In this document: in pieces, positions 43,604-53,516 of the stretch | Position numbering within the stretch: the stretch's first letter is position 1 | Layout of the letters: every line of letters begins with the position of its first letter | Assembly (NCBI GenBank): GCA_965275905.1 | Contig: CBDHYJ010000082.1 | Coordinates: 62,001-126,000 of the forward strand | Origin: CBDAQD01 sp965275905 | GTDB lineage: Bacteria > Pseudomonadota > Alphaproteobacteria > Rhizobiales > JAJFHC01 | Length of the DNA stretch: 64,000 bases | Direction: 5' to 3' | Notes under the pieces: model-generated | Told to the model about the DNA's origin: nothing | The model's database searches: none | Seen by the model: only the letters and a program-made list of their open reading frames with translations | Made by a program: the position numbers and the translations under genes

Positions 43604-46600
43604 TGCGTCAAACCGCCGTGGACTATGCCGAGCTTGCCGCCATCACCAATTTCAGTTTCCTGCGTGGCGGGTCTCATCCCGACGAGATGGTCATTCAGGC
43701 CCGGGTGCTCGGCCTTGCGGCGATCGGCATCGCCGACCGCAACACGCTGGCCGGTGTCGTGCGGGCGCATGTGGCGGCCAGGGAAAACGGCCTGCAACTG
43801 CTCGCCGGAGCACGCCTCGTCGCCACCTGTGGCTTCGAGGCGATTGTCTACCCGAAAACCCGGATCGCCTACGGACGGCTCTCCAAATTCCTCACAAAGG
43901 GCAACAGACGCGCGCCGAAGGGTGAATGTTTCTTTAGTTTTCAAGAGCTTGTTCAATTTCTCGGCGAAACCGATTCCGGCGGGCACAGCCAGTTCATCCA
44001 GATTGTCATACCGCCTGAACGACTTTCTGAAGGTTTTGAGCATCAGGTTCGAACGGTTTCCAAGACCTTGACCGAAAACACTTTTCTGGCGCTGACCTTC
44101 TGTTACCGCCCCGACGACCGGGCCCGCATGGATGCGCTTGAGAGGGTATGTGCGGAAACCGGCATCAGGCCGGTTGCGGTCAACGACGCCCATTACCACA
44201 TCCCGGAGCGCCGGCCGCTGCAGGACGTGCTCACCTGCATCCGCGAGCATGTCACGATCGACAAGGCCGGGTTCCGCCTCCAGGCGAATGCCGAACGTCA
44301 TCTGAAACCGCCGGAGGAAATGGCGCGGCTGTTCGCCCGTAATCCGCACGCCGTCGCCGCGACGCTCGAGATTGCCGGGGCCTGCCGGTTCTCGCTCGAC
44401 GAGCTGGCGTATGAATATCCGGACGAGACCCTCGGTCCGAACGAGACGCCGCAGCAGACGCTGGAGCGGCTGACGTGGGCCGGTGCCCGGAAGAGCTATC
44501 CGGATGGCATCCCGGACAAGGTGGACGCCACCATCCGTCATGAGCTGAACCTTATCGACGAGCTCAATTACGCGCCGTACTTCCTGACGGTCCAGGACAT
44601 GGTCCGGTTCGCGCGCTCTCAGGACATCCTGTGCCAGGGCAGGGGGTCGGCCGCCAACTCGGTGGTGTGCTACTGCCTCGGCATAACGGCGGTCGATCCG
44701 GTGCAGGTGGACCTGCTGTTCGAACGCTTTGTGTCGGCGGAACGCAACGAGCCGCCCGACATCGACGTTGATTTCGAGCACGAGCGGCGCGAGGAGGTCA
44801 TCCAGTACATCTACGACAAGTACGGCCGCCACCGCGCCGGGATCGCGGCGACGGTGATCACCTATCGCGCGCGCAGCGCGATCCGCGAGGTGGGCAAGGC
44901 CATGGGACTGTCCGAGGACGTCATCACGGCGCTTGCGGGTACCTTGTGGGGCTGGTCGAGCGATGGCGTGGATCCGGACCATGTGCGCGAGCACGGGCTC
45001 GATCCGGATGATCCTACACTGGCGCTCGCCCTTGACCTGACCCGGGAACTGATCGGCTTTCCGCGCCACCTTTCCCAGCATGTCGGCGGGTTCGTCATCA
45101 CGCGCGGACCGCTTGAGGAGGTGGTGCCGATCGCCAATGCCGCCATGGAGGACCGCACCTTCGTCGAATGGGACAAGGACGACCTCGACCGGCTTGGCAT
45201 CCTGAAGATCGACGTGCTGGCGCTGGGCATGCTGACCTGCATCGCCAAGGGCTTTGGCCTGATGCGGGCGCATTACGACCGCGATCTGGCGCTGGCCACC
45301 GTGCCTCAGGAGGACCCCCGCGTTTACGACATGCTGTGCAAGGCCGACTCGGTCGGCGTGTTCCAGGTCGAGAGCCGGGCGCAGATGTCGATGCTGCCCA
45401 GACTCAAGCCCCGCAACTACTACGATCTCGTCGTCGAGGTGGCGATCGTGCGGCCCGGCCCGATCCAGGGCGACATGGTGCATCCCTATCTGCGCCGCCG
45501 TAACGGCGAGGAACCGGTGACCTTTCCGTCGGAGGAACTGAAAGAGGTGCTCGGCAAGACCATGGGCGTGCCGCTGTTCCAGGAACAGGCCATGAAAATC
45601 GCCATCGTGGCCGCCGGTTTCGCGCCTTCGGAGGCCGATCAGCTGCGCCGGGCCATGGCGACGTTCCGGAAGACAGGCACGATCGGGTCATTCCGGGAGA
45701 AGTTCATCAACGGCATGATCGCCAACGGTTATGACGACGACTTCGCCGAGCGCTGCTTCCAGCAGATCGAAGGCTTCGGCGATTACGGGTTCCCGGAGAG
45801 CCACGCGGCCAGCTTTGCACTGCTTGTCTACATCTCGTCCTGGCTCAAGTGCCACTATCCGGATGTGTTCTGCGCGGCAATCCTCAACAGCCAGCCGATG
45901 GGCTTCTATGCGCCCGCACAGCTGGTGCGGGACGCGCGCGAGCATGGCGTCGTGGTGCGGCCGGTCGACATCAATTACAGCGACTGGGACTGCACGCTCG
46001 AGCCGCTGGATGACGCGGACTGCTCGCCGACATCCGAAGGCGGGGCCCGTTGTGCCGTGCGTCTGGGCTTTCGCCAGATCAAGGGCTTTTCGGCCGAAGC
46101 CGGGCAGCAGATCATGTCCGCGCGGGATGAGGGTTTTGACTCGGTGCGCCATGTCTGGCTCAAGACCGGCCTCGCACCGGCCGTGATCGAAAGACTTGCG
46201 CGGGCGGACGGGTTCCGGTCGATCGGCCTTGACCGCCGGGATGCGCTCTGGGCGGTGAAGGGGCTGACCGGGGCAACCGGCAAAAGACCGGCACAGCTTC
46301 CCCTGTTCGCGGTCCAGGACGATTCCGGGTTTCAGAAGGAGCAGGAGGTCAGCCTGCCGTCGATGCCGCTTGGCGAGCACGTGGTCCAGGACTATGCCTC
46401 CGTCAGGCTTTCCCTGAAGGCGCATCCGATGTCGTTCCTGCGGGCCGAAATGACCGGGCGCGGCGTGGTGACGAACGACCAGCTTGGCGCCCTGCCGGTC
46501 GACCGGCGGGTCAAGCTTGCCGGACTCGTGCTGGTGCGTCAGCGGCCGGGCACGGCAAGCGGTGTCATCTTCGCCACGATCGAGGACGAAACCGGGATCG

Positions 46601-46914
46601 CAAACATCATCGTCTGGCCCAAGGTGTTCGAACAGCACCGCAAGATCGTCCTGGGATCGCGGCTTCTGGGGGTGGCCGGACGCCTGCAGCGTGAGGGCCT
46701 GGTGATCCACGTCATCGCCGACACGCTGGAAGACCTGTCGGGCGAGCTGTTTAAACTGTCCGAGACGTCAACGTCCCTGGGAGACAACGGGCTGGCGCGG
46801 GCTGACGAGGTGAGGCGGCCCCAGGAGGATCCGCGCGATGTCGCCATGCTCAAGGCCTGGCGGCTGAAGCGCAGGGCGGCAAAGATCCTGCCGAAGTCAC
46901 GCGATTTTCACTGA
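43603..46914 (+). CDS. dnaE2: error-prone DNA polymerase DnaE2
   Basis: C-family polymerase for translesion and damage-induced synthesis. The 1103-residue protein opens with a PHP domain (NFSFLRGGSHPDEMVIQA near residue 12). The polymerase active-site carboxylates are Asp386-I-Asp388-V-Asp390 in PPDIDVDFEHERREE. The palm/finger region contains GRGSAANSVVCYCLGI near 347, a helix-hairpin-helix region near 830, and an OB-fold domain near 960-1040 (VILVRQ-type, GVIFATIEDETG). It is shorter than replicative DnaE, as expected. Last gene of the LexA-controlled operon. Confidence 0.96.
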   Translation: MRQTAVDYAELAAITNFSFLRGGSHPDEMVIQARVLGLAAIGIADRNTLAGVVRAHVAARENGLQLLAGARLVATCGFEAIVYPKTRIAYGRLSKFLTKGNRRAPKGECFFSFQELVQFLGETDSGGHSQFIQIVIPPERLSEGFEHQVRTVSKTLTENTFLALTFCYRPDDRARMDALERVCAETGIRPVAVNDAHYHIPERRPLQDVLTCIREHVTIDKAGFRLQANAERHLKPPEEMARLFARNPHAVAATLEIAGACRFSLDELAYEYPDETLGPNETPQQTLERLTWAGARKSYPDGIPDKVDATIRHELNLIDELNYAPYFLTVQDMVRFARSQDILCQGRGSAANSVVCYCLGITAVDPVQVDLLFERFVSAERNEPPDIDVDFEHERREEVIQYIYDKYGRHRAGIAATVITYRARSAIREVGKAMGLSEDVITALAGTLWGWSSDGVDPDHVREHGLDPDDPTLALALDLTRELIGFPRHLSQHVGGFVITRGPLEEVVPIANAAMEDRTFVEWDKDDLDRLGILKIDVLALGMLTCIAKGFGLMRAHYDRDLALATVPQEDPRVYDMLCKADSVGVFQVESRAQMSMLPRLKPRNYYDLVVEVAIVRPGPIQGDMVHPYLRRRNGEEPVTFPSEELKEVLGKTMGVPLFQEQAMKIAIVAAGFAPSEADQLRRAMATFRKTGTIGSFREKFINGMIANGYDDDFAERCFQQIEGFGDYGFPESHAASFALLVYISSWLKCHYPDVFCAAILNSQPMGFYAPAQLVRDAREHGVVVRPVDINYSDWDCTLEPLDDADCSPTSEGGARCAVRLGFRQIKGFSAEAGQQIMSARDEGFDSVRHVWLKTGLAPAVIERLARADGFRSIGLDRRDALWAVKGLTGATGKRPAQLPLFAVQDDSGFQKEQEVSLPSMPLGEHVVQDYASVRLSLKAHPMSFLRAEMTGRGVVTNDQLGALPVDRRVKLAGLVLVRQRPGTASGVIFATIEDETGIANIIVWPKVFEQHRKIVLGSRLLGVAGRLQREGLVIHVIADTLEDLSGELFKLSETSTSLGDNGLARADEVRRPQEDPRDVAMLKAWRLKRRAAKILPKSRDFH

Positions 46915-46925
46915 GCCTTGGATGC

Positions 46926-48158
46926 CTATTCGGCAGGTGCCGCCGTCGTGATCACTGCCGGCTTGCTCCAGATGATCTCGCGACCGGCTTCCGGATCCAC
47001 CGGAATCAGTCTTGCCAGCACCAGCGAAACGGCCGCCATGCCGGCGCCCGCCAGGAATACCGCTGCCGGGCTTACCAGCCAGATCAGACCGAACACGACG
47101 GGAATGCCGACAGCGGCCACATGATTGATCGAGAACGCGACCCCCGCCGTCGGCGCGATGTCCGCAGGATCGGCGATCTTCTGGAAATAGGTCTTGATGG
47201 CGATCGCCATGGCAAAAAAGGCATGATCAACGAGATAAAGGCCCGCGGCGATCCACGGGTTCTGAACGAACGCGTAAGCCGCGAAGACACCGATCAAGCC
47301 GATATATTCGAACGTCAGGGCCTTGCGTTCGCCCCACTTGACGATCAGGCCGCCGATCTTCGGCGCGAACAGCATGTTGAACACGGCATTCGCCAGGAAC
47401 AGCAGCGTGATCGCGGTGACGGAATAGCCGAATTTCTCGACCATCAGAAAGCCCGCAAAAACGATGAAGATCTGGCGGCGGGCTCCGCTCATGAAGGTGA
47501 GCGCGTAGTAAAGCCAGTAACGCTTGCGCAGCAGCAGCTTCTTGCGTTGCGGCACACCTTCCCTGAAATGCGGGAAGGCGAAGTAGAGAAAGACAACGAT
47601 CGCAACTGTCAGGAGACCGCCGGCCGCATAGACATAGACGTAATCAAGGCCGAGGCCGTACCAGGTGCCGAACACGAGGCCGTACGCCGCGATGGTCGAA
47701 AAAGAGCCGACGGCAATGATGCGGCCGAGTTGCCGCGGGGCGTCGGACTTCGGCAGCCACTGCAGGGAGAGCGACTGGTTGACCGTCTCGTAATAGTGAA
47801 AGCCGATCGACATCAGCAAGGTCGTCGCATAAAGCCCGAGCGCTGTGGGAAACAGTCCGGTCATCGCGGTGCCGATACCGAGCAGCAGGAGGGACACAAG
47901 CGCCAGGGTCTGCTCGCGCAACACAAGCAGAACAAAAACGACGGCGAATGCGAGGAAGCCGGGGATCTCGCGGATCGACTGCAGCATGCCGATTTCGGCA
48001 CCGGTGAAAGCCGCTCTTTCGATCGCGAAGTTATTCAGAAGGGCGCTCCAGACCGAAAACGACAAATGCATTGCCGCCGACATGAGCATGAGCATGACGA
48101 CAGGCGATCGCCAGCCGCGAGACGCGGCCGCGCCGTTTATCGGAGAATCCGCAGACAT
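46926..48158 (-). CDS. MFS transporter
   Basis: Twelve-helix major facilitator of 410 residues. The start region MLMLMSAAMHLSFSVWSALL is helix 1, and helices are readable to the C-terminus, where the last 25 residues (PVDPEAGREIIWSKPAVITT) form a polar tail. SIGFHYYETVNQSLSLQWLP near 118 resembles a sugar/multidrug-type facilitator. It is convergent with dnaE2, 11 bases apart. Substrate unknown. Confidence 0.85.
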   Translation of the reverse strand: MSADSPINGAAASRGWRSPVVMLMLMSAAMHLSFSVWSALLNNFAIERAAFTGAEIGMLQSIREIPGFLAFAVVFVLLVLREQTLALVSLLLLGIGTAMTGLFPTALGLYATTLLMSIGFHYYETVNQSLSLQWLPKSDAPRQLGRIIAVGSFSTIAAYGLVFGTWYGLGLDYVYVYAAGGLLTVAIVVFLYFAFPHFREGVPQRKKLLLRKRYWLYYALTFMSGARRQIFIVFAGFLMVEKFGYSVTAITLLFLANAVFNMLFAPKIGGLIVKWGERKALTFEYIGLIGVFAAYAFVQNPWIAAGLYLVDHAFFAMAIAIKTYFQKIADPADIAPTAGVAFSINHVAAVGIPVVFGLIWLVSPAAVFLAGAGMAAVSLVLARLIPVDPEAGREIIWSKPAVITTAAPAE

Positions 48159-48249
48159 TGACGGCTTCTATCACGCGACGGACAAATCGCGAAGTCATGG
48201 CTGCCATGCATTGGGATACTGGCGCGAAAATGCCGCCAGGCGGGATTGG

Positions 48250-49518
48250 TCAGCGCAATGCCGAAACCAGGCTTGCGGCCCAGGACCGTATGGTTTCCGG
48301 CATTGCTTCGAAGACCTCTTTCAGAGCGGGCCGGAGGTGCTTCATGTAAATGCTGACCAGAAACTTTCCCCTCAGCGTGATCGGATGGGCAAAGTCGGCA
48401 ATCTCGACCTGTCCGGTGCTCCAGCGCTGCTTGTAGGTGTCGTTCGGAGCCAGCAGGTCGTAGCTCGCGTAGCCGTTTTCCAACGCCCACCGGATCATCT
48501 TCTCCAGCTCGACATTGCCGGGACGCAAATGCGCGAATTCGGGGTCGTAGGCGCCAATGAACGAGCAGTAGTGCTCCCGTGCAGCGAGACCAATCTCGAT
48601 CGCAATGGGCCTGTCATTCAGTGTCAGCGCCGCGACATGGCATTTGAGGTCGTCACCTTCGTAGCAAACAAGCGTGTCGAGAAAATCGCCGGAGGCCTCG
48701 TCGTCGATCGCCGTGCTCATCCTGCCTGTCCGTTCGAGCCAGGACCGCTTCATCTCGAGCGCGTCGCCGGCAAGAGACATCGCGCGGACTGCGGACGGGT
48801 CGACGACGAAATCGACTTTGCCCGCCTTTTCAAGGTTTTTCAGAAACCGGTTCTGCTGCTTGCGGGACTTCGGCTTCAGGGTTGCGCGGTAGGCTTCCCA
48901 GTCTGCGAATTGCGAAACGTCTACAAAGGGCGCCTCTTCGCGAGCGCCAACTTCAACGGCGCGATGCTCGAGAAACTCAAACAGTACGCTGTCGCGCCTG
49001 ACTTTGCGCATACAAATGCCGTCAATATCATTCCAGCCGCAGATGACGTTCCAGGCCTCGGCCAGCCATCGCTCTGTCAGGCGTGACTGTTCGACGAGAA
49101 TGTCACCATATTGGGTCAATGGCGATCCGAACCAGCGCAGCATGTTGAACACGCGTCCGGTCGTTACGACCATCGGCCAAACCATGACAAGACGGTCGTC
49201 GTCCCATCCGGTCAGAATGCGAAGCTCATAGCATTCCTTGGCGGGAGATCCGTCGCAACACGAGTCCCACCACGTCATGCACCAGCCGAATGTCTGGAAT
49301 GTGTGATGACCGTTGCCGGCGCGGCCTGCAAGGGTGCACCAGTCCTCAGACAGTTCCTGAAACCGCTCACTCTCCGTGACCACTTCGATACGGAGGAGGG
49401 GGGTGTCATCCTCGATGCGATCGCCTGCGGCATCATCAGAGTCAGCGGGCTGTGCGCCTGATCGCTGACGGGCAGAGCCGACGTTGTCGAAGCTGACAGT
49501 ATCTGAAGAAGACGTCAT
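48250..49518 (-). CDS. GNAT/BioF2-like acetyltransferase (CelD family)
   Basis: A 422-residue protein of the BioF2-like (CelD/BcsL) acyltransferase group, often tied to surface polysaccharide or lipid modification. Start ATG 49518 (MTSSSDTVSFDNVG); the first 40 residues are polar. WCTLAGRAGNGHHTFQTFGW near 60 is the family N-terminal motif. The GNAT core (about 230-375) includes LKPKSRKQQNRFLKNLEKAG and CHVAALTLNDRPIAIEIGL. ENGYASYDLLAPNDTYKQRW near 360 is the typical end. Acceptor unknown. Confidence 0.82.
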   Translation of the reverse strand: MTSSSDTVSFDNVGSARQRSGAQPADSDDAAGDRIEDDTPLLRIEVVTESERFQELSEDWCTLAGRAGNGHHTFQTFGWCMTWWDSCCDGSPAKECYELRILTGWDDDRLVMVWPMVVTTGRVFNMLRWFGSPLTQYGDILVEQSRLTERWLAEAWNVICGWNDIDGICMRKVRRDSVLFEFLEHRAVEVGAREEAPFVDVSQFADWEAYRATLKPKSRKQQNRFLKNLEKAGKVDFVVDPSAVRAMSLAGDALEMKRSWLERTGRMSTAIDDEASGDFLDTLVCYEGDDLKCHVAALTLNDRPIAIEIGLAAREHYCSFIGAYDPEFAHLRPGNVELEKMIRWALENGYASYDLLAPNDTYKQRWSTGQVEIADFAHPITLRGKFLVSIYMKHLRPALKEVFEAMPETIRSWAASLVSALR

Positions 49519-50156
49519 CGAAAGCGCCCGTATCCTCGGCTGCCGATCTATCGTGCTCAGCGGTTCGGGGTATTCTCCGCCGAGTCGCCGCAATCCCGCC
49601 GGCTTTCGGCCGGCTCGGCGACGTCTGGCAGTTTCCTTGCCGGATGGACATATCTTTCGTGGCCATTGGCGCTGCTGCGAACCTGGCGCGCTACGTCATG
49701 GGCGAAGATATTGAACAAGCCGAGCATTTCCCCTCACTCCGTTGGATGCCTGTTCCGACGGTAATAGTTCCCGTACGGAATGTGCCCAAGATGCTAGGCA
49801 GAATTCATTGCTAAAACCGGAATATAGCCGGGGCGCTGCGCAATCCTGAGGGACTACCTGCAGCGATGGTTAATCGCTCGTGTCGTACTGAACCGGCATG
49901 GATCAAGACCGGCGTCGTGAAGCCGGTCTGAAGCTCACATCCTGTTCCGTTCCACTTTTCGCGGCACCTGTCGATGTCGAACGCCTTCGCGATCGGGTCG
50001 AATTTGTCGCTGCCGTTATTCGTTGCCGAGCAGCGTGATCAGGGCTCGGATTTAAGGAAAAGTAGGACTTTTGGTTTAAGTTGCGCATTCGTTTTTGGGG
50101 GTTTTCTCAAAGTTTTCGCGCAATTGGCGCTGATTGCACTATGGGATTGTATCGAG
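49519..50156. other. 638-base region with no clear gene
   Basis: No open frame looks real. A hairpin AGACCGGC-GTCGTGAA-GCCGGTCT lies at 49906-49929. An AT-rich part near 50050-50140 contains the palindrome AAAAGT-AGG-ACTTTT at 50058-50072 and probably the promoter of the small gene at 50157. Confidence 0.5.
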
Positions 50157-50438
50157 ATGGTCGAGTTGAATGACGAGGTCTGGCGCGTTTTCAAACTTGG
50201 GAAGGGGCACTCCGTCGAGGAATGGCGTATCCCGGCGAACGTCACCAGCAGATTGAAGGTAATCGAGTTCATCAGGGCGAAGGCGGAAGAGAGCTTCACG
50301 AAAGATCAGGTCGACAGCGATCCTTTCACCTTCAAGGTGCGCAAGGAATCCGTGGACGGACGTTTCGTCTATTCCGCCGGCGCAGAGCCTGAGTATGCCG
50401 CGAGCCTCTGGAACAATGAGGAAATCGAACCGGAATAG
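50157..50438 (+). CDS. small hypothetical protein
   Basis: Unrecognised 93-residue soluble acidic protein starting MVELNDEVWRVFKLGKGHSV. It is mixed helix and strand, with a DPFTFKVRKESVDGRFVYSA-like beta segment. The frame stays open 61 codons upstream, but that part is AT-rich and low-complexity, so ATG 50157 is preferred; its ribosome site is weak. Codon use in the 93-residue part matches the neighbours. It is convergent with the VWA gene. Confidence 0.6.
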   Translation: MVELNDEVWRVFKLGKGHSVEEWRIPANVTSRLKVIEFIRAKAEESFTKDQVDSDPFTFKVRKESVDGRFVYSAGAEPEYAASLWNNEEIEPE

Positions 50439-50482
50439 TCGTTGCGCCGGCGACCTGTTCCGCAAAGCGGTGATCCTGGCCT

Positions 50483-51658
50483 CTAGCGCATCAGGTCACG
50501 CATTGCCCCGTCGAGCCCTTCGAGGGTGAGCGGAAACATCCGGTCGGAAAACAGTTGCTGGATCATCTGGATCGACGGCGTGTATTCCCAGTAACGCTCA
50601 GGGGTTGGATTGAGCCAGACGGCATGTTCATAGATGTCGAGCGCACGTTGCAGCCAAAGGGCGCCCGGCTCCGGGTTCATGTGTTCCACGCTCCCGCCCG
50701 GATACGTGATTTCGTAAGGGCTCATGGACGCGTCACCGACAAAGATGACCTTGTAGTCCGACGGGTAGGTGTGCATCACGTCCCAGGTCGGAATCCGTTC
50801 GGCATGGCGGCGCGCATTGTTCTTCCAGACAAACTCGTAAAGACAGTTGTGGAAGTAAAAATATTCCATGTGCTTGAACTCGGTCCGGGCCGCCGAGAAA
50901 AGCTCCTCGCAGGTGCGGATATGGCCGTCCATTGATCCGCCGACATCGAAGAACAGCAGGACCTTTACGGTGTTGCGCCGTTCCGGCACCAGTTTGATGT
51001 CCAGATATCCCTTGTCCGCCGTCGACCGGATCGTATCGTCCAGATCGAGTTCCTCCGGTGCGCCTTCACGGGCGAACTTGCGCAACCGGCGCAACGCCAC
51101 CTTGATATTGCGCGTGCCAAGTTCGACGGAATCATCGAGATTCTTGTACTCGCGCTTGTCCCAGACCTTGATCGCGCGCCGGTGCCGGCTTTCCTTCTGA
51201 CCGATGCGCACGCCCTCGGGATTATAGCCATAGGCCCCGAAAGGGGAGGTGCCTGCGGTGCCGATCCACTTGTTGCCGCCCTGGTGACGGCCTTCCTGTT
51301 CCTGGAGGCGCTTCTGCAATTCCTCCATGATCTTCTCCCAGCCGCCGAGCGACTCGATCATGGCTTTTTCTTCTTCGGTCAGGAATTTCTCGGTCAGGGC
51401 GCGCAGCCATTCCTCCGGAATTTCCTGCACTCCGTCATCCGCAATTGAATCGATGCCTTTGAAGACTTCGCCGAAAACGCGATCGAACTTGTCGAGATTG
51501 CGTTCGTCCTTCACCAGCGCGGTGCGGGAAAGGTAGTAGAAGTCTTCCACGTTCTGGTTTGCCAGATCGTGGTCGAGCGCGTCCATCAGCGTCAGGTACT
51601 CCTTGAGCGTGACGGGAAGATTGGCCTTCTTGAGCTCGTGAAAGAAGTTGACGAACAT
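50483..51658 (-). CDS. VWA-domain protein, CoxE family
   Basis: A 391-residue protein with a von Willebrand A domain in the C-terminal half; the MIDAS motif is FFDVGGSMDGH near 240, with Thr/Asp partners VGDASMSPYEI near 310. The N-terminal half is helical and charged (ELKKANLPVTLKEYLTLMDA at the start). CoxE-like VWA proteins work with a MoxR AAA ATPase to activate metalloenzymes or other targets; the likely partner here is the MoxR gene at 53772, separated by five genes. The stop is 44 bases from the convergent small gene. Confidence 0.9.
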   Translation of the reverse strand: MFVNFFHELKKANLPVTLKEYLTLMDALDHDLANQNVEDFYYLSRTALVKDERNLDKFDRVFGEVFKGIDSIADDGVQEIPEEWLRALTEKFLTEEEKAMIESLGGWEKIMEELQKRLQEQEGRHQGGNKWIGTAGTSPFGAYGYNPEGVRIGQKESRHRRAIKVWDKREYKNLDDSVELGTRNIKVALRRLRKFAREGAPEELDLDDTIRSTADKGYLDIKLVPERRNTVKVLLFFDVGGSMDGHIRTCEELFSAARTEFKHMEYFYFHNCLYEFVWKNNARRHAERIPTWDVMHTYPSDYKVIFVGDASMSPYEITYPGGSVEHMNPEPGALWLQRALDIYEHAVWLNPTPERYWEYTPSIQMIQQLFSDRMFPLTLEGLDGAMRDLMR

Positions 51659-51668
51659 GACGGATGCC

Positions 51669-52199
51669 TCAGGTCGGGCGTGCTTCGGCCAATGCTCTCG
51701 GCTTTACGAAAGACTTCAACTCCGCGGTCCCGACGTCCATTTTCGCCCAGTCATCAACCGGAAAGTCCAGCACGGCAAGACCCGCCGTCGGAAACTTGGT
51801 TGCAATCGCCGTGCGCAATCCTGTCGCGCCCGGTGCTGCAAACATCAGGGCGCATTCCGCAATTGTCGGATTGTGGCCAACCACCATGATCGATGCCCTG
51901 TTGTCCTCCGCCGTCCTCAGCAACTCCATAACCGTCTCCGCGCCGTCACTGTAAAGAGCGTCCTCAAACCGTGTCTCCGGCTTTGCTCCCATCGCATCGA
52001 ATGCGAGATCAATAGTCTGACGCGTCCGCACCGCGGAGGAACACAGGACAAGGTCCGGAACCAGGTCCGACTCCTTGATGTACTGACCCATTCGCGTGGC
52101 CGCCTTGATGCCACGCGGTGCAAGCGGCCGCTCGAAATCCTTGAGGCCGGGAGAGTCCCAGCTCGACTTGGCGTGGCGGAAAAGAAGCAGACGACGCAT
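51669..52199 (-). CDS. SixA-like histidine phosphatase
   Basis: A 176-residue histidine phosphatase (phosphoglycerate-mutase fold). The RHG-type motif is RHAKSSW (His9), followed by CSSAVRTRQT near 53 and the second catalytic His in VVGHNPTIAE near 108. SixA acts on phospho-His of Hpt or PTS proteins, but small RHG phosphatases have varied targets. It is 10 bases upstream of the VWA gene on the same strand, so co-transcription is likely. Confidence 0.85.
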   Translation of the reverse strand: MRRLLLFRHAKSSWDSPGLKDFERPLAPRGIKAATRMGQYIKESDLVPDLVLCSSAVRTRQTIDLAFDAMGAKPETRFEDALYSDGAETVMELLRTAEDNRASIMVVGHNPTIAECALMFAAPGATGLRTAIATKFPTAGLAVLDFPVDDWAKMDVGTAELKSFVKPRALAEARPT

Positions 52200-52220
52200 T
52201 GTGGACCAATATCCGTTCGA

Positions 52221-52520
52221 TCAGTAACAGCGCAAGCGCGCAATCATAGGGCCGTCGGTCGTGTATTGCCAGCGGCCGCCCTTGTGTCTGGCGAGGCCGT
52301 CATAGACAAATTCTCCGATCCGCAATTCGCGAGCGCCGCGATAGCCGCTGTCGCGGCAATAGTCACGGCCATCGCCGCGGTGGACGGGATAAAAGCGTCC
52401 ATCATCGAGCCTGACGGTTGGATTGATAAATACTGTAACTGCCTCGTCAAATCCCAATTCGTTCCCTGTTGCGGGTGTAATCAACAAAATCATCAATGCC
52501 CCCAGAACAAACTGTCGCAT
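52221..52520 (-). CDS. small secreted protein of unknown function
   Basis: Unrecognised 99-residue protein. ATG 52520 has AGGAG six bases upstream and gives a signal peptide (FVLGALMILLITPATG-NE). The mature domain of about 80 residues is rich in Gly, Arg and Tyr, with two cysteines (YCRDSG and RLRCY) that could form a disulfide. It is preceded by a start-less extension that I reject. Confidence 0.65.
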   Translation of the reverse strand: MRQFVLGALMILLITPATGNELGFDEAVTVFINPTVRLDDGRFYPVHRGDGRDYCRDSGYRGARELRIGEFVYDGLARHKGGRWQYTTDGPMIARLRCY

Positions 52521-52604
52521 GCAATTCTCCTGATACCTGACCTTCGGACAAAGACAATATCCTTGCATGTCCCCGGTCAGGCGACCAGATGCCAATGCCG
52601 GGCT

Positions 52605-52823
52605 TCATCCGGCTTCATCTGCACTGTCGTATTCCAGGAGGTCCCCGGGCTGACAATCAAGCGCATCGCAGATCTTTGCCAGTGTCTCGAAACGAACGCC
52701 TCTGACCTTGCCGGACTTCAGAAGCGACAGATTTTGCTCCGTGATGCCGACAATGGAGGCGAGTTCCTTGGACCGCATCTTCCGGCGGGCAAGCATGACA
52801 TCCAGGTTGACGATTATCGGCAC
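52605..52823 (-). CDS. Cro/CI-type HTH regulator
   Basis: A 72-residue XRE-family DNA-binding protein consisting only of the helix-turn-helix (MRSKELASIVGITEQNLSLL with KSGKVRGVRFETLAKICDAL), ending DCQPGDLLEYD. This YozG-like form is typically encoded beside a DUF2975 membrane protein, as here (eight bases downstream of that gene). It probably autoregulates the pair. Confidence 0.9.
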   Translation of the reverse strand: MPIIVNLDVMLARRKMRSKELASIVGITEQNLSLLKSGKVRGVRFETLAKICDALDCQPGDLLEYDSADEAG

Positions 52824-52831
52824 GACTGGTC

Positions 52832-53359
52832 TCAGACGAACTGGCGGTTTTCTTCCGCCAGACGTGCGGCTTCGCCCATGACCCAGCCGACAACCAACAG
52901 CAGGCCGCCGAAGACGAGCGCGCCGAACTCCTGGCTTCCGAATGATATGGCGAGCTGACGTTCGCCGACGGCGTTTGCGGCCGTGAGAATAATGCTTACG
53001 AGGCTGCCGGCGACGATGCCCGCCGGAACACTCACAACGAGCGCGCCGCCTATCAATCTCAGTCGCCCTGCCGCTTCCTTCGTGAAGACTTCGTCGCGGG
53101 CATAGCCGCGAAAGAGCGCACGGACCTGGAACAGACTGAAAACGAAAATCACAAGCGGTACGGCAGCGATCATAAAGCCCGTGGCGCGCAGATAGATCGG
53201 CAATGTCGCGGCCTCGACACTCTGGAGCGATGTCTGTGCCATCATTCCGTCAAACAGATCATCAATCCACCAGACGCCGGCGAAGCCTGCGATCAGGAGG
53301 ACGATCCCGATCGTGACGACGTGCGCCAACACCGTGCTAACCCTTTGTATTCTGTCCAT
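52832..53359 (-). CDS. DUF2975 membrane protein
   Basis: A 175-residue inner-membrane protein with four hydrophobic helices (about 12-35, 60-82, 105-130, 140-162) and a charged cytoplasmic stretch RALFRGYARDEVFTKEAAGR between helices 2 and 3. The start is ATG 53359 (MDRIQRVSTV) with GAGGTGG upstream; upstream in-frame sequence is AT-rich and non-coding in character. It pairs with the XRE regulator just downstream. Function unknown. Confidence 0.85.
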   Translation of the reverse strand: MDRIQRVSTVLAHVVTIGIVLLIAGFAGVWWIDDLFDGMMAQTSLQSVEAATLPIYLRATGFMIAAVPLVIFVFSLFQVRALFRGYARDEVFTKEAAGRLRLIGGALVVSVPAGIVAGSLVSIILTAANAVGERQLAISFGSQEFGALVFGGLLLVVGWVMGEAARLAEENRQFV

Positions 53360-53516
53360 CGGACCACCTCTGTTTACGCAAGCGACTTGCAGTTGGTTGT
53401 TGTTCTTCGAATAAAAATTAAAATAAAACAATAAATATTGATTGTAAAGCGACCAATCAGATGGCATCTTCCCGAAGCTTTTTCGAGATTGAGTGTTCAC
53501 GGGGAGTCCGGTTCAG

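Noticed and set aside
41816..45483. Long minus-strand frames (about 590 and 644 codons) opposite imuB and dnaE2
   Set aside because: Same artefact of GC-rich third positions; the plus-strand genes have complete family motifs.
47121..48161. A 346-codon plus-strand frame opposite the MFS transporter
   Set aside because: Highly charged shadow translation with no domain; the minus-strand frame has twelve clear membrane helices.
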